This document shows, one piece after another, positions 37,852-46,314 of a stretch of 64,000 nucleotides of DNA (position 1 is its first letter; every line of letters begins with the position of its first letter). Position numbers and translations under genes: made by a program. Below the pieces are notes generated by a model. It had not been told where the DNA came from and made no database searches. It saw only the letters and a program-made list of their open reading frames with translations. The DNA is taken from assembly GCF_038396785.1 (NCBI RefSeq), contig NZ_CP151087.1, positions 3,596,001-3,660,000 of the forward strand. Reading direction: 5' to 3'. The DNA comes from Sphingobacterium thalpophilum (GTDB taxonomy: Bacteria; Bacteroidota; Bacteroidia; Sphingobacteriales; Sphingobacteriaceae).

Positions 37852-38640
37852 CTATATCAAAACACCGCCATTTTTTAAACGTTTAGGACGCAAGTGTAAG
37901 GTGGTCTTTATTTTTGCTTCAGGCATATCCACGGCACTTGTCATTTCTGTACTCGTGGTAAGACAGGTCTTTTTATCCAAGACATAGAAGCCCTGTACGT
38001 TGCCTACCTGATTTGCATCCGGACCGAACATTTTTCCTTCAACATTTACTTTATAGCCTAGCTCATTTGCTTCTATTAAAGTCATTTTGTTTTCTACTGA
38101 AATGCCTGAATCATCTGATTCAGTTTTGGATGTCCAAGAATCACCTATTTTAATCGGCTGTTCAGGCAATACTGTAGTTATATTTTCGAACATACTTTTA
38201 TCAAATGGCATGTTAATGCCCTCAGGCAACTTGATATCGGAAGATTTGCCAAGTTGATCAACATTAAAGCTAATGCTATTTTCGAGCAACTTGCCTAAGG
38301 TCGCATGCATCTGTTTAGAAAATTCATTGGCCTCGGGGTTTTTAGAGTCGTAAGTCATATCCATTCCTGCCATATTCATTTTCATGTTGATTCCGGTATA
38401 TTTAAGGTCGAACGCGAAGATATTGTCTTTTTTCGTTGTATTGGTGATATCAAAACCCATATTAAGGTCTGTAACCATTTTTTTGCCAGCAGCATCAATA
38501 TCCATTGTCATCACAAGGTTTTGCGTTATTTTTTTCCCTGAATCGGGATTTACACGTAGTGTGTATTTCTTTTGTGCGGAAGCAGATATCACTAAAAATG
38601 CAAATACCGCCATCAGAGAGGCAATTCTTAATTTTTTCAT
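37852..38640 (-). CDS. Exported protein of unknown function (DUF6263-like), 3' end possibly altered
   Basis: 262 residues from the ATG at 38640, chosen because it puts the signal peptide (MKKLRIASLMAVFAF, cleavage near SAQ) first. The mature part is beta-rich, Met-rich and soluble, with repeated MNMAGMDMTYDSK-like patterns; it resembles the DUF6263 group of periplasmic proteins. The reading frame stops inside the palindrome at 37838-37857 next to the IS4 element, so the natural C-terminus may have been replaced by the insertion. Function unknown. Confidence 0.6.
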   Translation of the reverse strand: MKKLRIASLMAVFAFLVISASAQKKYTLRVNPDSGKKITQNLVMTMDIDAAGKKMVTDLNMGFDITNTTKKDNIFAFDLKYTGINMKMNMAGMDMTYDSKNPEANEFSKQMHATLGKLLENSISFNVDQLGKSSDIKLPEGINMPFDKSMFENITTVLPEQPIKIGDSWTSKTESDDSGISVENKMTLIEANELGYKVNVEGKMFGPDANQVGNVQGFYVLDKKTCLTTSTEMTSAVDMPEAKIKTTLHLRPKRLKNGGVLI

Positions 38641-38689
38641 ATATGGAATTTTAATTTTTTTAATAAGCAACAATCGGCCAGTTTAAATA

Positions 38690-38726
38690 TAAAAAAAAAT
38701 CCCTTTTACAGGGTAAAAGGGATTTT
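38690..38726 (-). terminator. pdhB terminator
   Basis: A 13-bp stem AAAATCCCTTTTA/TAAAAGGGATTTT with a 5-base loop; on the minus strand it is followed by a run of T, 25 bases past the pdhB stop. Confidence 0.85.
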
Positions 38727-38750
38727 AATTTTTTAAGAATGTAATTCGTA

Positions 38751-39737
38751 TTACTTCTTGATATAAGATACTTCTTTCACAGCTTTCACAACTTTCTCAA
38801 CGCTAGGTAAAGCAGCTTCGATCAATGTTGGAGCATAAGGAAGAGGTACATCTGCACAATTTACGCGGATAACAGGGGCATCTAAATAATCAAATGCGTT
38901 CCGTTGTACGTTGAATGCTAAATCCGTAGAAATAGATGCCAATGGCCATGCTTCTTCCACGATTACCAAACGGTTTGTTTTCTTCACAGACGCAATGATT
39001 GTAGGATAATCGATAGGACGTACCGAGCGCAAATCGATTAATTCAACGCTGATACCTTCTTTTTTCAATTCTTCAACTGCAGGGATGACAACGCGAGGAA
39101 GCATTTTACCGAAAGATACAACAGTTACATCTGTACCTTCTTGGATAATATTAGCTTTTCCGATTTCTAAGTAATATTCTTCTTCAGGAACTTGTCCTTT
39201 ATCACCATACATGACCTCAGATTCCATGAAGATAACAGGATCTGGATCGATAATAGCTGATTTCAATAAACCTTTAGCTTCATATGGGTTCGAAGGAACC
39301 ACAACTTTTAAACCTGGTGTATTTGCAAACCAGTTCTCAAAGTTTTGAGAGTGTTGTGCTGCAAGCTGACCCGCATTTCCTGTAGGACCACGGAAGACCA
39401 TCGGAATAGAGAACTGTCCACCACTCATCGAGTAAATTTTAGCTGCAGCATTGATTATTTGGTCAATTGCAACAAGTGAGAAGTTGAATGTCATGAATTC
39501 AACAATTGGCTTCAAACCATTCATTGCAGCACCAACAGCAATACCAGCAAAACCAAGTTCCGCAATAGGTGTATCAATGATACGCTTTGCACCGAATTCA
39601 TCAAGCATACCCTGACTTACTTTGTAAGCTCCGTTATACTCAGCAACTTCTTCTCCTAATAAAAATATTTTGTCGTCTTTACGCATTTCTTCGTTCATTG
39701 CTTCACGAAGTGCTTCTCTGAATTGTATTTCTCTCAT
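38751..39737 (-). CDS. pdhB: Pyruvate dehydrogenase E1 component, beta subunit
   Basis: Beta chain of the heterotetrameric E1 of pyruvate dehydrogenase, which decarboxylates pyruvate with TPP. The 328-residue protein starts REIQFREALREAMNEEM and contains LGEEVAEYNGAYKVSQG near residue 27, FRGPTGNAGQLAAQHSQ near 114, and the C-terminal transketolase domain (IDLRSVRPIDYPTI). It is full length. The alpha subunit gene is not adjacent, as is common in Bacteroidota. Branched-chain 2-oxoacid dehydrogenase beta subunits are similar, but the overall pattern favours PdhB. Confidence 0.92.
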   Translation of the reverse strand: MREIQFREALREAMNEEMRKDDKIFLLGEEVAEYNGAYKVSQGMLDEFGAKRIIDTPIAELGFAGIAVGAAMNGLKPIVEFMTFNFSLVAIDQIINAAAKIYSMSGGQFSIPMVFRGPTGNAGQLAAQHSQNFENWFANTPGLKVVVPSNPYEAKGLLKSAIIDPDPVIFMESEVMYGDKGQVPEEEYYLEIGKANIIQEGTDVTVVSFGKMLPRVVIPAVEELKKEGISVELIDLRSVRPIDYPTIIASVKKTNRLVIVEEAWPLASISTDLAFNVQRNAFDYLDAPVIRVNCADVPLPYAPTLIEAALPSVEKVVKAVKEVSYIKK

Positions 39738-39860
39738 CAGTTGTAAAATAGTGTCAATTTTTAGATTACAAATCTACTATTTAAAATTGATATTTTGAAG
39801 ATTTGAACCCGCTAATTCTATAGTTTTATGTCATTTTTTAATAAGTAAATGACTTTTGTA

Positions 39861-40502
39861 TTAAATTTTTGAATATAAGTTGTTCAGATATTCTAATGTT
39901 TTTATAAGTGCCTTATTACTATTCATTATCGCTAACGGAATGTTCCACGTGGCACGGTTCCTTCTTTCCACGTAATTTGAAATACCGCGAATCTCAATCA
40001 CGGGAATTGTCATTTTATCGGCTGCATAGAAAACCGCAGCTCCTTCCATACTTTCAATAAGGCTATCAGGATGCAGTTTTTGAACTTTTTCAATACTTTC
40101 TGTACTACCATGGACTTTGTTTACGGTAATTCCTTCCCCCTGTTGTAGAAAAGGAAGCCTAAGTTCCTTGTCATTCAGGAAACACGAAGTAAATTTAGAC
40201 TTTCCATAGCCCAATTGATCTATTGGAATAAAATTATGACCGTCTTCCGCGCCCAGTTCAACAAATGATTCCGAAACGACTTGAACAACTGAGCCTATTT
40301 TAATATGTCGGTCCAAACATCCCCCTATCCCGATATTAATGAGGAGATCATATTTTTTTTCATGTAGCACTCTTCCTAGCTCAAAGGCTGTGGCCACCAT
40401 GCCCACACCAGTGATTAGGGTATCGCATTGACTGTAATTTGGCACCACTTCCAGAAAAGGCTGCAATTCAAATGAAGTAGCCGCAATCACTAATATTTGC
40501 AT
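39861..40502 (-). CDS. mqnB: Futalosine hydrolase
   Basis: Releases hypoxanthine from futalosine in the futalosine route to menaquinone. The 213-residue protein has the nucleoside-phosphorylase/MTAN fold, with TGVGMVATAFELG near residue 31, INIGIGGCLD near 55, and ESMEGAAVFYAAD near 151, where Glu-Gly-Ala marks nucleosidase active sites. It points to menaquinone synthesis through MqnA-D rather than the MenF route. No other mqn gene is in the window. Confidence 0.88.
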   Translation of the reverse strand: MQILVIAATSFELQPFLEVVPNYSQCDTLITGVGMVATAFELGRVLHEKKYDLLINIGIGGCLDRHIKIGSVVQVVSESFVELGAEDGHNFIPIDQLGYGKSKFTSCFLNDKELRLPFLQQGEGITVNKVHGSTESIEKVQKLHPDSLIESMEGAAVFYAADKMTIPVIEIRGISNYVERRNRATWNIPLAIMNSNKALIKTLEYLNNLYSKI

Positions 40503-41072
40503 GATAAATTCGTTTTTGATGGAAAATTACAAATTATATTGCAGGCATACCTTTTTTTAGCATAAAAATAGCGAGCTAGGAATTCGTCCTGCTTACAAAT
40601 TTGAGCTTGATTATAATAATAAGGTTAACTGATTAGTTGCTACGAAATCATTTTTGATCATCGAGTCCGAACGGTGCCATTTTTAGCCTATTGAAATCAG
40701 AAACAGCTATGACCTTCTTATATATTAGTTTAGCTTTTATATACCTTTAGTTTAGAATTTAGTTAGGTTTAATTTAGGTCAAACCTATACTAAACCTAAA
40801 CAAAACCTAATTAAAACCTAAGTAAAACCTAATTAAAACACAAAGAATATCATGCTAAAGTATCCGCATTATCCGGCAACACTTTTGTCAACAGGGTGCA
40901 TACAAAAACTCACTGCGAAGTCTTAGCAAATTAATTCCCGAAATCATGTTACAGCTAAGAATAAGGAGCTTTTTATCCCTGTGTGATGACCAAAGGCGGA
41001 AGGTACTCCATTATATTACTATATTCTGACTTCATTCCTTAAATTGAGATGTTTTAATTGCTCTTAATGCCT
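40503..41072. other. Intergenic region upstream of queD
   Basis: 570 bases without a convincing gene. It contains the 11-bp repeat array at 40763-40835. The part from about 40850 to 41030 has a more gene-like composition but only short open frames (24 codons at 40852 plus strand, for example) and may be decayed coding DNA. No preQ1 riboswitch pattern was recognised. Confidence 0.45.
40763..40835. repeat. Array of 11-bp repeats with inverted leading units
   Basis: Five consecutive 11-mers of the form AAACCTAWNNW run from 40781 to 40835 (AAACCTATACT, AAACCTAAACA, AAACCTAATTA, AAACCTAAGTA, AAACCTAATTA). They are preceded by two units in the opposite orientation, TTAGGTTTAAT and TTTAGGTC (about 40763-40780). 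Repeat length equals about one helical turn, so a protein could bind every unit on one face of the DNA. Confidence 0.8.
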
Positions 41073-41080
41073 TATCTTTG
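41073..41080 (+). promoter_or_regulatory. Minus-7 box TATCTTTG before queD
   Basis: Exact TAnnTTTG match ending 7 bases before the ATG at 41088; it supports that ATG rather than the in-frame upstream codon at 41058, which would lie before the transcript start. Confidence 0.6.
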
Positions 41081-41087
41081 TATCATT

Positions 41088-41501
41088 ATGGTATTTATAA
41101 CTCGTCGCGAACGTTTCTGTGCTGCGCACAAGCTCTATCGTGAAGACTGGAGTAAAGAGCAGAATGAACAGGTATTTGGTCTTTGCTCCAATCCAAATTG
41201 GCATGGACATAATTATGATCTTTATGTAACAGTTAAAGGAAAAGTCAATCCGGAGACTGGTTTTTTGATCGATTTAAAGATCATGAAAGAAATAATCAAT
41301 CGTAGTATCATTGACAAAGTCGATCACCGTAATTTCAATTTAGATGTTGATTTTATGAAGGGAGTCATGGCTTCTACGGAGAATATAGCAATCGAAATAT
41401 TTAAGATCTTAAAACCGCTGTTTGATGAACAGGGTGTGATCTTGCATAGTGTCCGTTTGCATGAAACAGAAAATAATTACGTCGAATATTTTGGCGATTA
41501 A
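41088..41501 (+). CDS. queD: 6-carboxytetrahydropterin synthase (QueD/PTPS family)
   Basis: Converts dihydroneopterin triphosphate into 6-carboxytetrahydropterin on the path to queuosine or related deazapurines; other PTPS members act in biopterin synthesis. The 137-residue protein has zinc-binding histidines in FCAAHKL near residue 11 and HGHNYDL near 40, the catalytic Cys in FGLCSNPNW, and DHRNFN and HETENN motifs further on. It is followed 28 bases later by folE, which makes its substrate, so the pair works in sequence. Confidence 0.88.
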   Translation: MVFITRRERFCAAHKLYREDWSKEQNEQVFGLCSNPNWHGHNYDLYVTVKGKVNPETGFLIDLKIMKEIINRSIIDKVDHRNFNLDVDFMKGVMASTENIAIEIFKILKPLFDEQGVILHSVRLHETENNYVEYFGD

Positions 41502-41529
41502 TCTTTAATACATTTAAATAGTAGAAACT

Positions 41530-42159
41530 ATGAGTCAACACTCATTTGACAACGAAGAGTTGGATGGATATATTAAGATCGACAAATACAATACTGAAAA
41601 GGTAGATCGCATCGCTGCTCATTATACAGATATATTGGAATGTCTGGGGGAAGATCCAAAACGTGAAGGTTTAGTGAAAACACCAGAACGTGTTGCAAAG
41701 GCATTGCAATTTTTGACGCATGGCTATGATATCGATGCTGCGGAAGTGTTACGCGGTGCTATGTTTGAGGAAGACTACAGTCAAATGGTTGTCGTTAAGG
41801 ATATTGAAGTATATTCTCTTTGTGAGCACCATATGTTGCCTTTCTTTGGTAAAGCCCATATCGCGTATATTCCAAATGGCCATATTGTCGGTTTAAGCAA
41901 AATACCACGTGTCGTTGATATTTTTGCGCGTCGCCTGCAAGTTCAGGAACGTCTCACCAATGAGATCAGGGATTGTATTCAAGAAACTTTAGGCGCTCGT
42001 GGAGTAGCTGTGGTGATGGAATGCAAGCATATGTGTATGGCAATGCGTGGTGTTCAAAAACAGAATTCCGTAACGACTACCTCTGCATTTACTGGCGCAT
42101 TCCAAAATGATGTCACAAGATCCGAATTTTTACGCTTGATCACTGCTGATCTTGCTTAG
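41530..42159 (+). CDS. folE: GTP cyclohydrolase I
   Basis: Converts GTP to dihydroneopterin triphosphate, the start of folate and, with QueD, of queuosine-type synthesis. The 209-residue type I enzyme has VYSLCEHHMLPFFGKAHIAY near residue 96 with the zinc-binding Cys and His, GLSKIPRVV near 120 and a second zinc Cys in MECKHMCMAMRG near 160. Length is standard. It shares a transcript with queD and is closed by a strong terminator. Confidence 0.96.
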   Translation: MSQHSFDNEELDGYIKIDKYNTEKVDRIAAHYTDILECLGEDPKREGLVKTPERVAKALQFLTHGYDIDAAEVLRGAMFEEDYSQMVVVKDIEVYSLCEHHMLPFFGKAHIAYIPNGHIVGLSKIPRVVDIFARRLQVQERLTNEIRDCIQETLGARGVAVVMECKHMCMAMRGVQKQNSVTTTSAFTGAFQNDVTRSEFLRLITADLA

Positions 42160-42180
42160 TATATTTGTTGTTTATTAATA

Positions 42181-42224
42181 AAAAAAGCCCGCTAAAATAT
42201 CCTCTTTTAGTGGGCTTTTTTTTT
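42181..42224 (+). terminator. folE terminator
   Basis: A 17-bp stem (42181-42197 with 42205-42221, one G-U pair) with a 7-base loop and a long T-run, 22 bases past the folE stop. Confidence 0.88.
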
Positions 42225-42386
42225 GATAGAATTTGAAAACAAAATAGAAAATCAAAAAATGGCAATATTGTTTTTTTATGCTTCTGAGGCGATTTATGAA
42301 AAATGCTCTTTACAAAAGGATAATTGTATTTAATTGATATTCAGTTTTTTGTAAAAAAAAGTTTTTATCATAAAAATGTTTTTTGG

Positions 42387-42394
42387 TACCTTTG
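42387..42394 (+). promoter_or_regulatory. Minus-7 box TACCTTTG before the O-methyltransferase gene
   Basis: Exact TAnnTTTG match ending 5 bases before the ATG at 42400; it supports this ATG over the ATG at 42376, which lies upstream of the box. Confidence 0.6.
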
Positions 42395-42399
42395 TGGTT

Positions 42400-43035
42400 A
42401 TGGAAATTGTTGCCGACGATTTAGAGTCCTATTTGGAACATACTACAGACGAGGAAAATTCGTTACTGAAAAGGGTAAATCGGGAGACTTATTTGAAGGA
42501 AACAATGCCCCATATGTTATCTGGGCACTACCAGGGAAGAGTTCTTTCTTTATTGAGTAAATTGGTTGCTCCGAAACGTATTTTGGAAATAGGAACGTTT
42601 ACGGGATACGCAACGTTGTGTCTCGCAGAAGGGCTGCAGGAAGATGGGATATTGCATACTATCGATATCAATGCAGAGCAACAAGAACGCGTCCAAGGTT
42701 ATTTTGATGAATCGGTATTTGCTGATAAAATCAACTATCATATTGGAGATGCAGCGGTAATACTACCTACATTAGATGAAACATTTGATTTGGTATTTAT
42801 CGACGCGGACAAAAAGAGAAATTTATATTATTTCGAAACGATAATAAATCAAGTTCCGTCTGGGGGACTTATTTTGATTGACAATGTCTTATGGAAAGGT
42901 AAGGTGTTAGATTCAAAACCAGACAACCAAACAAAGCAGATCATTGATTTGAATGCACGTTTAGCTCAGGACAAGCGCGTAGAAAAGGTAATATTACCGA
43001 TTCGAGACGGACTTTTTGCCTTGCGCAAGAAGTAA
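42400..43035 (+). CDS. O-methyltransferase, class I SAM-dependent
   Basis: A 211-residue member of the catechol/caffeoyl-CoA-type O-methyltransferase family. SAM-binding loop EIGTFTGYATLCLA near residue 61, acidic motif HTIDIN near 87, metal-site VFIDADKK near 130 and LIDNVLWKG near 156. The start at 42400 (MEIVADD) fits the promoter position. Downstream genes are cell-wall hydrolases, with only 22 bases between, so it may head their transcript. Substrate unknown. Confidence 0.85.
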   Translation: MEIVADDLESYLEHTTDEENSLLKRVNRETYLKETMPHMLSGHYQGRVLSLLSKLVAPKRILEIGTFTGYATLCLAEGLQEDGILHTIDINAEQQERVQGYFDESVFADKINYHIGDAAVILPTLDETFDLVFIDADKKRNLYYFETIINQVPSGGLILIDNVLWKGKVLDSKPDNQTKQIIDLNARLAQDKRVEKVILPIRDGLFALRKK

Positions 43036-43057
43036 TTTGTGAACTAAAACATTCTTC

Positions 43058-43582
43058 ATGAATTTAAAACAATTAAAAAGCTTTGTACTGTTACTAGCTT
43101 TGGGAACTTTTGGATTAACAAAAGTTTCAGCTCAAAGTAATGCGGCATATGTCGATAAGTACAGTCCAATAGCAAAAGAAATGATGGAGGAACATGGTGT
43201 TCCAGCATCGGTTATCTTAGCCATCGCTATGCATGAAAGCGGAAATGGTGGTAGCAGGGTAGCAAAAAATTTGAATAACCATTTTGGTGTCAAAGGAAAA
43301 AACAACAGTACCGTTATTCGGTCAGCTTACAAAGGTTATCGGTCTGTAATGGACTCGTATGATGATTTTGTAGGAATAGTAAAAAGAAAAAAGACTACTC
43401 AGAGTCTTTTTGAAAAACATCCCGGTGAAAAATACGAAGCTTGGGTAAAAGCGATTGCTCGTTCGGGCTACTCTACGAGTAAAGGTTGGACAGCAAAAGT
43501 ACTCGCTACTATTAGACAATATCATTTGGATATGTTTGATAATGATGCTAAGCAAAATAGATTCTCGTCAACAAAAAAATAA
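43058..43582 (+). CDS. Exported glucosaminidase (GH73), short form
   Basis: 174-residue secreted protein with a signal peptide (cleavage near VSAQ) and one GH73/FlgJ-type beta-N-acetylglucosaminidase domain: YSPIAKEMMEEHGVPASV, then HESGNGGSRVAKNLNNHFGVKG with the catalytic Glu in HESGNG near residue 65. It cuts glycan strands of peptidoglycan. It is the first of two adjacent GH73 genes separated by 15 bases. Confidence 0.88.
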   Translation: MNLKQLKSFVLLLALGTFGLTKVSAQSNAAYVDKYSPIAKEMMEEHGVPASVILAIAMHESGNGGSRVAKNLNNHFGVKGKNNSTVIRSAYKGYRSVMDSYDDFVGIVKRKKTTQSLFEKHPGEKYEAWVKAIARSGYSTSKGWTAKVLATIRQYHLDMFDNDAKQNRFSSTKK

Positions 43583-43597
43583 GCGCGATAGTATTGC

Positions 43598-44431
43598 ATG
43601 AAGAAGTTTTTTTATGGCATGTTTGTATTCATGATGTTGATTACATCATGTTCAAGCCGGAGAGGCACAATTTCCTCCACTAAATCTGGCTCCAATTCAA
43701 AAACTTCTTCATCATCTTCTGTGGGGCGACCTACCATGGCTGGTAACGACTATATTGCTCATTACAAAGATGTGGCCGTTGCAGAAATGAATAAATATGG
43801 TATTCCTGCGAGCATTAAACTTGCTCAGGCTTTACTGGAATCCGGTAATGGTAACAGTTATCTTGCGCGTGAGGCTAATAATCATTTCGGTATTAAATGT
43901 GGCGGAGTTTGGAAAGGAAAATCCGTGACTCGTCCCGATGATAATATCAATGACTGCTTTCGTGTTTATGAAAATCCCGAACAATCTTTTCGGGATCACT
44001 CAGAGTTTCTGTTACGACCGCGATATGCGGCACTCTTTAAGTTGGATAAGAACGACTATAAAGGCTGGGCCAAAGGCTTGAAAGCGGCTGGATACGCCAC
44101 CAATCCGCGTTATCCTGAATTGCTGATCGAAATGATCGAAAGATATCATCTTGATCAATACGATCGCGGTGAATCGCCACGTGAAAAGGTTGTACGTGAA
44201 AAGACTGTTCAGGTCGAGATCGTACAGAATGTACAAGAAACCCCTCCTACCGTCGTAAAGACAGAAGAAATCAAGAGCCCGGTAGCTATGCGTATTCATG
44301 AGGTTAAAGCTCAGGATACGTTATATTCGCTCAGTAAGCTGTACAATGTATCCGTTGATCAGATCAAATCCCTAAACGGTCTTACCGATGATGCCCTATC
44401 TTTAGGTCAGCTATTGGTTATATCTAAATAG
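43598..44431 (+). CDS. Glucosaminidase lipoprotein with LysM domain
   Basis: 277-residue lipoprotein: signal with a lipobox-like LITSC near residue 18, a Ser-rich linker, a GH73 domain at about residues 48-195 (LESGNGNSYLAREANNHFGIKC with the catalytic Glu near 87) and a C-terminal LysM module (VKAQDTLYSLSKLYNVS onward, about residues 234-277) for peptidoglycan binding. It is a longer paralogue of the preceding gene and acts in cell-wall remodelling at the outer membrane or periplasm. Confidence 0.9.
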   Translation: MKKFFYGMFVFMMLITSCSSRRGTISSTKSGSNSKTSSSSSVGRPTMAGNDYIAHYKDVAVAEMNKYGIPASIKLAQALLESGNGNSYLAREANNHFGIKCGGVWKGKSVTRPDDNINDCFRVYENPEQSFRDHSEFLLRPRYAALFKLDKNDYKGWAKGLKAAGYATNPRYPELLIEMIERYHLDQYDRGESPREKVVREKTVQVEIVQNVQETPPTVVKTEEIKSPVAMRIHEVKAQDTLYSLSKLYNVSVDQIKSLNGLTDDALSLGQLLVISK

Positions 44432-44492
44432 TTACGCTTTAAAAGATGTTAAATATTTCGCTTTTGTACAGCGATATAGTAGTTTTACGAAA

Positions 44493-45254
44493 GTGATACT
44501 ACAGCGATATATTTTTCTACTTATTGCCCTTGTTGGCTTTACTTCTTCACTTTTTTGCCAAGATAAAAAAGTCGAGGGTATTGTTTTTGATAAAAATACC
44601 AAACAACGTATTGGAAATGTGAAGCTGGCGAACTTGCGTACCGGGGAGGTCAATTATAATACTATTAAAGGAGAGTTTGTCTTTAATGCACAGCTAGGAG
44701 ATCATATTGTTGCGCTATGTAAAGGCTATTTTTCAGATACTCTTCAGGTGGATAAGCGTGGATTGTTGCTATTTCATTTGGTACGTGAATCGTTTTATAT
44801 TGATGAAGTTCAGGTTTTTGCACGCAAGACGCCAGAAGAAATTCTGAAAAAAGCAAAGGAGGATTACGAGAAAGCGTATCGTCTTGCGGGTTATGGTGAC
44901 GTATTTTCTGTTGGTCAAAATGGTGCTGGATTAAGCATCAATTCAATCTATAGTTTATTTAGCAAGGAGGCCAAAAGAGCACGTCGACTAACTAAAACCA
45001 TTGAAAATGACTATAAGGAAAATGTGATCGATTATAAATTTTCGAAAGAGCTTATCAGCAAGATTACTGGACTAAATAGCGATGAAGCAGAACGATTTAG
45101 AAGGATATTTAGACCCTCCTATTTCTTTGTTCTCTCAGCGAGTGATTATGAACTGGCGAATTATATCAAGGATTGTTATTCACAGTATCAATTGAACCCT
45201 TCGCAATATTTTATTGAGCCTTTTCCAACAATTAATTATAAATTAGTACCGTAA
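44493..45254 (+). CDS. Exported carboxypeptidase-regulatory-like protein
   Basis: 253 residues with a signal peptide (cleavage near SLFCQD). Residues about 25-100 form a CarbopepD_reg_2-type beta-sandwich (VEGIVFDKNTKQRIGNVKLA), typical of Bacteroidota outer-membrane-associated proteins; the rest is helical and charged with no family I recognise. Translation starts at a GTG at 44493. It lies between the LysM glucosaminidase and the DUF3078 protein and is probably part of the same envelope gene group. Confidence 0.7.
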   Translation: MILQRYIFLLIALVGFTSSLFCQDKKVEGIVFDKNTKQRIGNVKLANLRTGEVNYNTIKGEFVFNAQLGDHIVALCKGYFSDTLQVDKRGLLLFHLVRESFYIDEVQVFARKTPEEILKKAKEDYEKAYRLAGYGDVFSVGQNGAGLSINSIYSLFSKEAKRARRLTKTIENDYKENVIDYKFSKELISKITGLNSDEAERFRRIFRPSYFFVLSASDYELANYIKDCYSQYQLNPSQYFIEPFPTINYKLVP

Positions 45255-45276
45255 ACAAAAAATAGACGTTTTCAGA

Positions 45277-46314
45277 ATGAAGTTATTCAATTTTGTCGGC
45301 ATGGCTCTGCTTTGCCTTTCTATTACCAGCTTAAAAGCACAGGATCTGAAAGATCTTCGCGCTAAGCCAGATACCGTAATTTCTGTACAGAAAGAGCAAC
45401 CATTAAATATTAAAACGATTCGTCCTATAGTTCCAAAACTAAACTTAGAGGTAGACTATTGGAAACATTGGACAAAATTTGGGATCAATTTAAATCAGGC
45501 GTCATTTAATGATAATTGGAAAGGTGGCGGTGTTGGTTCTATTGCTGTAGGATTGAATGCGAATCATAAATCGGATTATACGAAGGACAATTTCAATTTT
45601 GTGACCGAAGTTGATTTACGTTATGGAAAGATAAAGAATACCAATAATATTGCGAAGAAGAATAATGACCGTATATTTTGGGATAATAAGCTTTCTTATA
45701 AATTGTCTGCCAATTGGGCATTGTTTACGTCGGTGACATTTGAGTCGCAATTTGATGCGGGTTATAAGTATAAAACGGTTAACGGCAGAGATACAATAGA
45801 CTATATTGAGAATGCGTTTATGGCACCAGCTTATCTGACAGAATCTTTCGGTCTTGAGTATAAGCCTAGTAACGAATTTTCCCTACGTTTCGGTACAGGT
45901 ACTGCACGCCAGACTTTTATCTTGGATGAGCGTGTTAAGCCTCGTTCTGGAGAAGGTTTCTTTGAGAAATATGGCTATTATAGAGATCCTAACAATCCAA
46001 GTGCGGGTACTGGTGAACGATTTGGTGTAAAGGAAGACCGCACTTTTGCCAATGCACTGGCATTCCAGCTAACGGGTAACCTAGACAAAAACTTCACAGA
46101 TAAACTGAATGTAAAGGCTCGTTATAACCTTTTTGCTGATTACGAGAAACTTTCCAATCCTACACACCGTCTGGATGTAACTGTAACGGCAAAAGTCACG
46201 AGAGTCATCAATGTGAACTTAAATGGTATTATGATCTATGATCCAGATGTTATTTCAAGAGTACAGTTGAGCCAGTCGCTGGCAATGGGTATAGTCTATA
46301 GTTTACCAAAATAA
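45277..46314 (+). CDS. DUF3078 family protein, probable outer-membrane barrel
   Basis: 345-residue exported protein with a signal peptide ending near LKAQ. The sequence matches DUF3078: YWKHWTKFGINLNQASFNDNW near residue 61, alternating aromatic beta-strands throughout and a C-terminal strand ending in an aliphatic/aromatic pattern. These are probable outer-membrane beta-barrels of unknown function. The stop overlaps the next start by one base (TAATG), so the two genes are coupled. Confidence 0.8.
   Translation: MKLFNFVGMALLCLSITSLKAQDLKDLRAKPDTVISVQKEQPLNIKTIRPIVPKLNLEVDYWKHWTKFGINLNQASFNDNWKGGGVGSIAVGLNANHKSDYTKDNFNFVTEVDLRYGKIKNTNNIAKKNNDRIFWDNKLSYKLSANWALFTSVTFESQFDAGYKYKTVNGRDTIDYIENAFMAPAYLTESFGLEYKPSNEFSLRFGTGTARQTFILDERVKPRSGEGFFEKYGYYRDPNNPSAGTGERFGVKEDRTFANALAFQLTGNLDKNFTDKLNVKARYNLFADYEKLSNPTHRLDVTVTAKVTRVINVNLNGIMIYDPDVISRVQLSQSLAMGIVYSLPK

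Noticed and set aside
39941..39956. A third parS-like sequence, TGTTCCACGTGGCACG, inside mqnB
   Set aside because: Only 12 of 16 consensus positions match, and it encodes the Arg-Ala-Thr-Trp-Asn stretch in mqnB, so it is probably dictated by the protein.
40840..41072. Possible preQ1 riboswitch or small gene upstream of queD
   Set aside because: No preQ1 aptamer pattern was recognised and the short open frames lack support.
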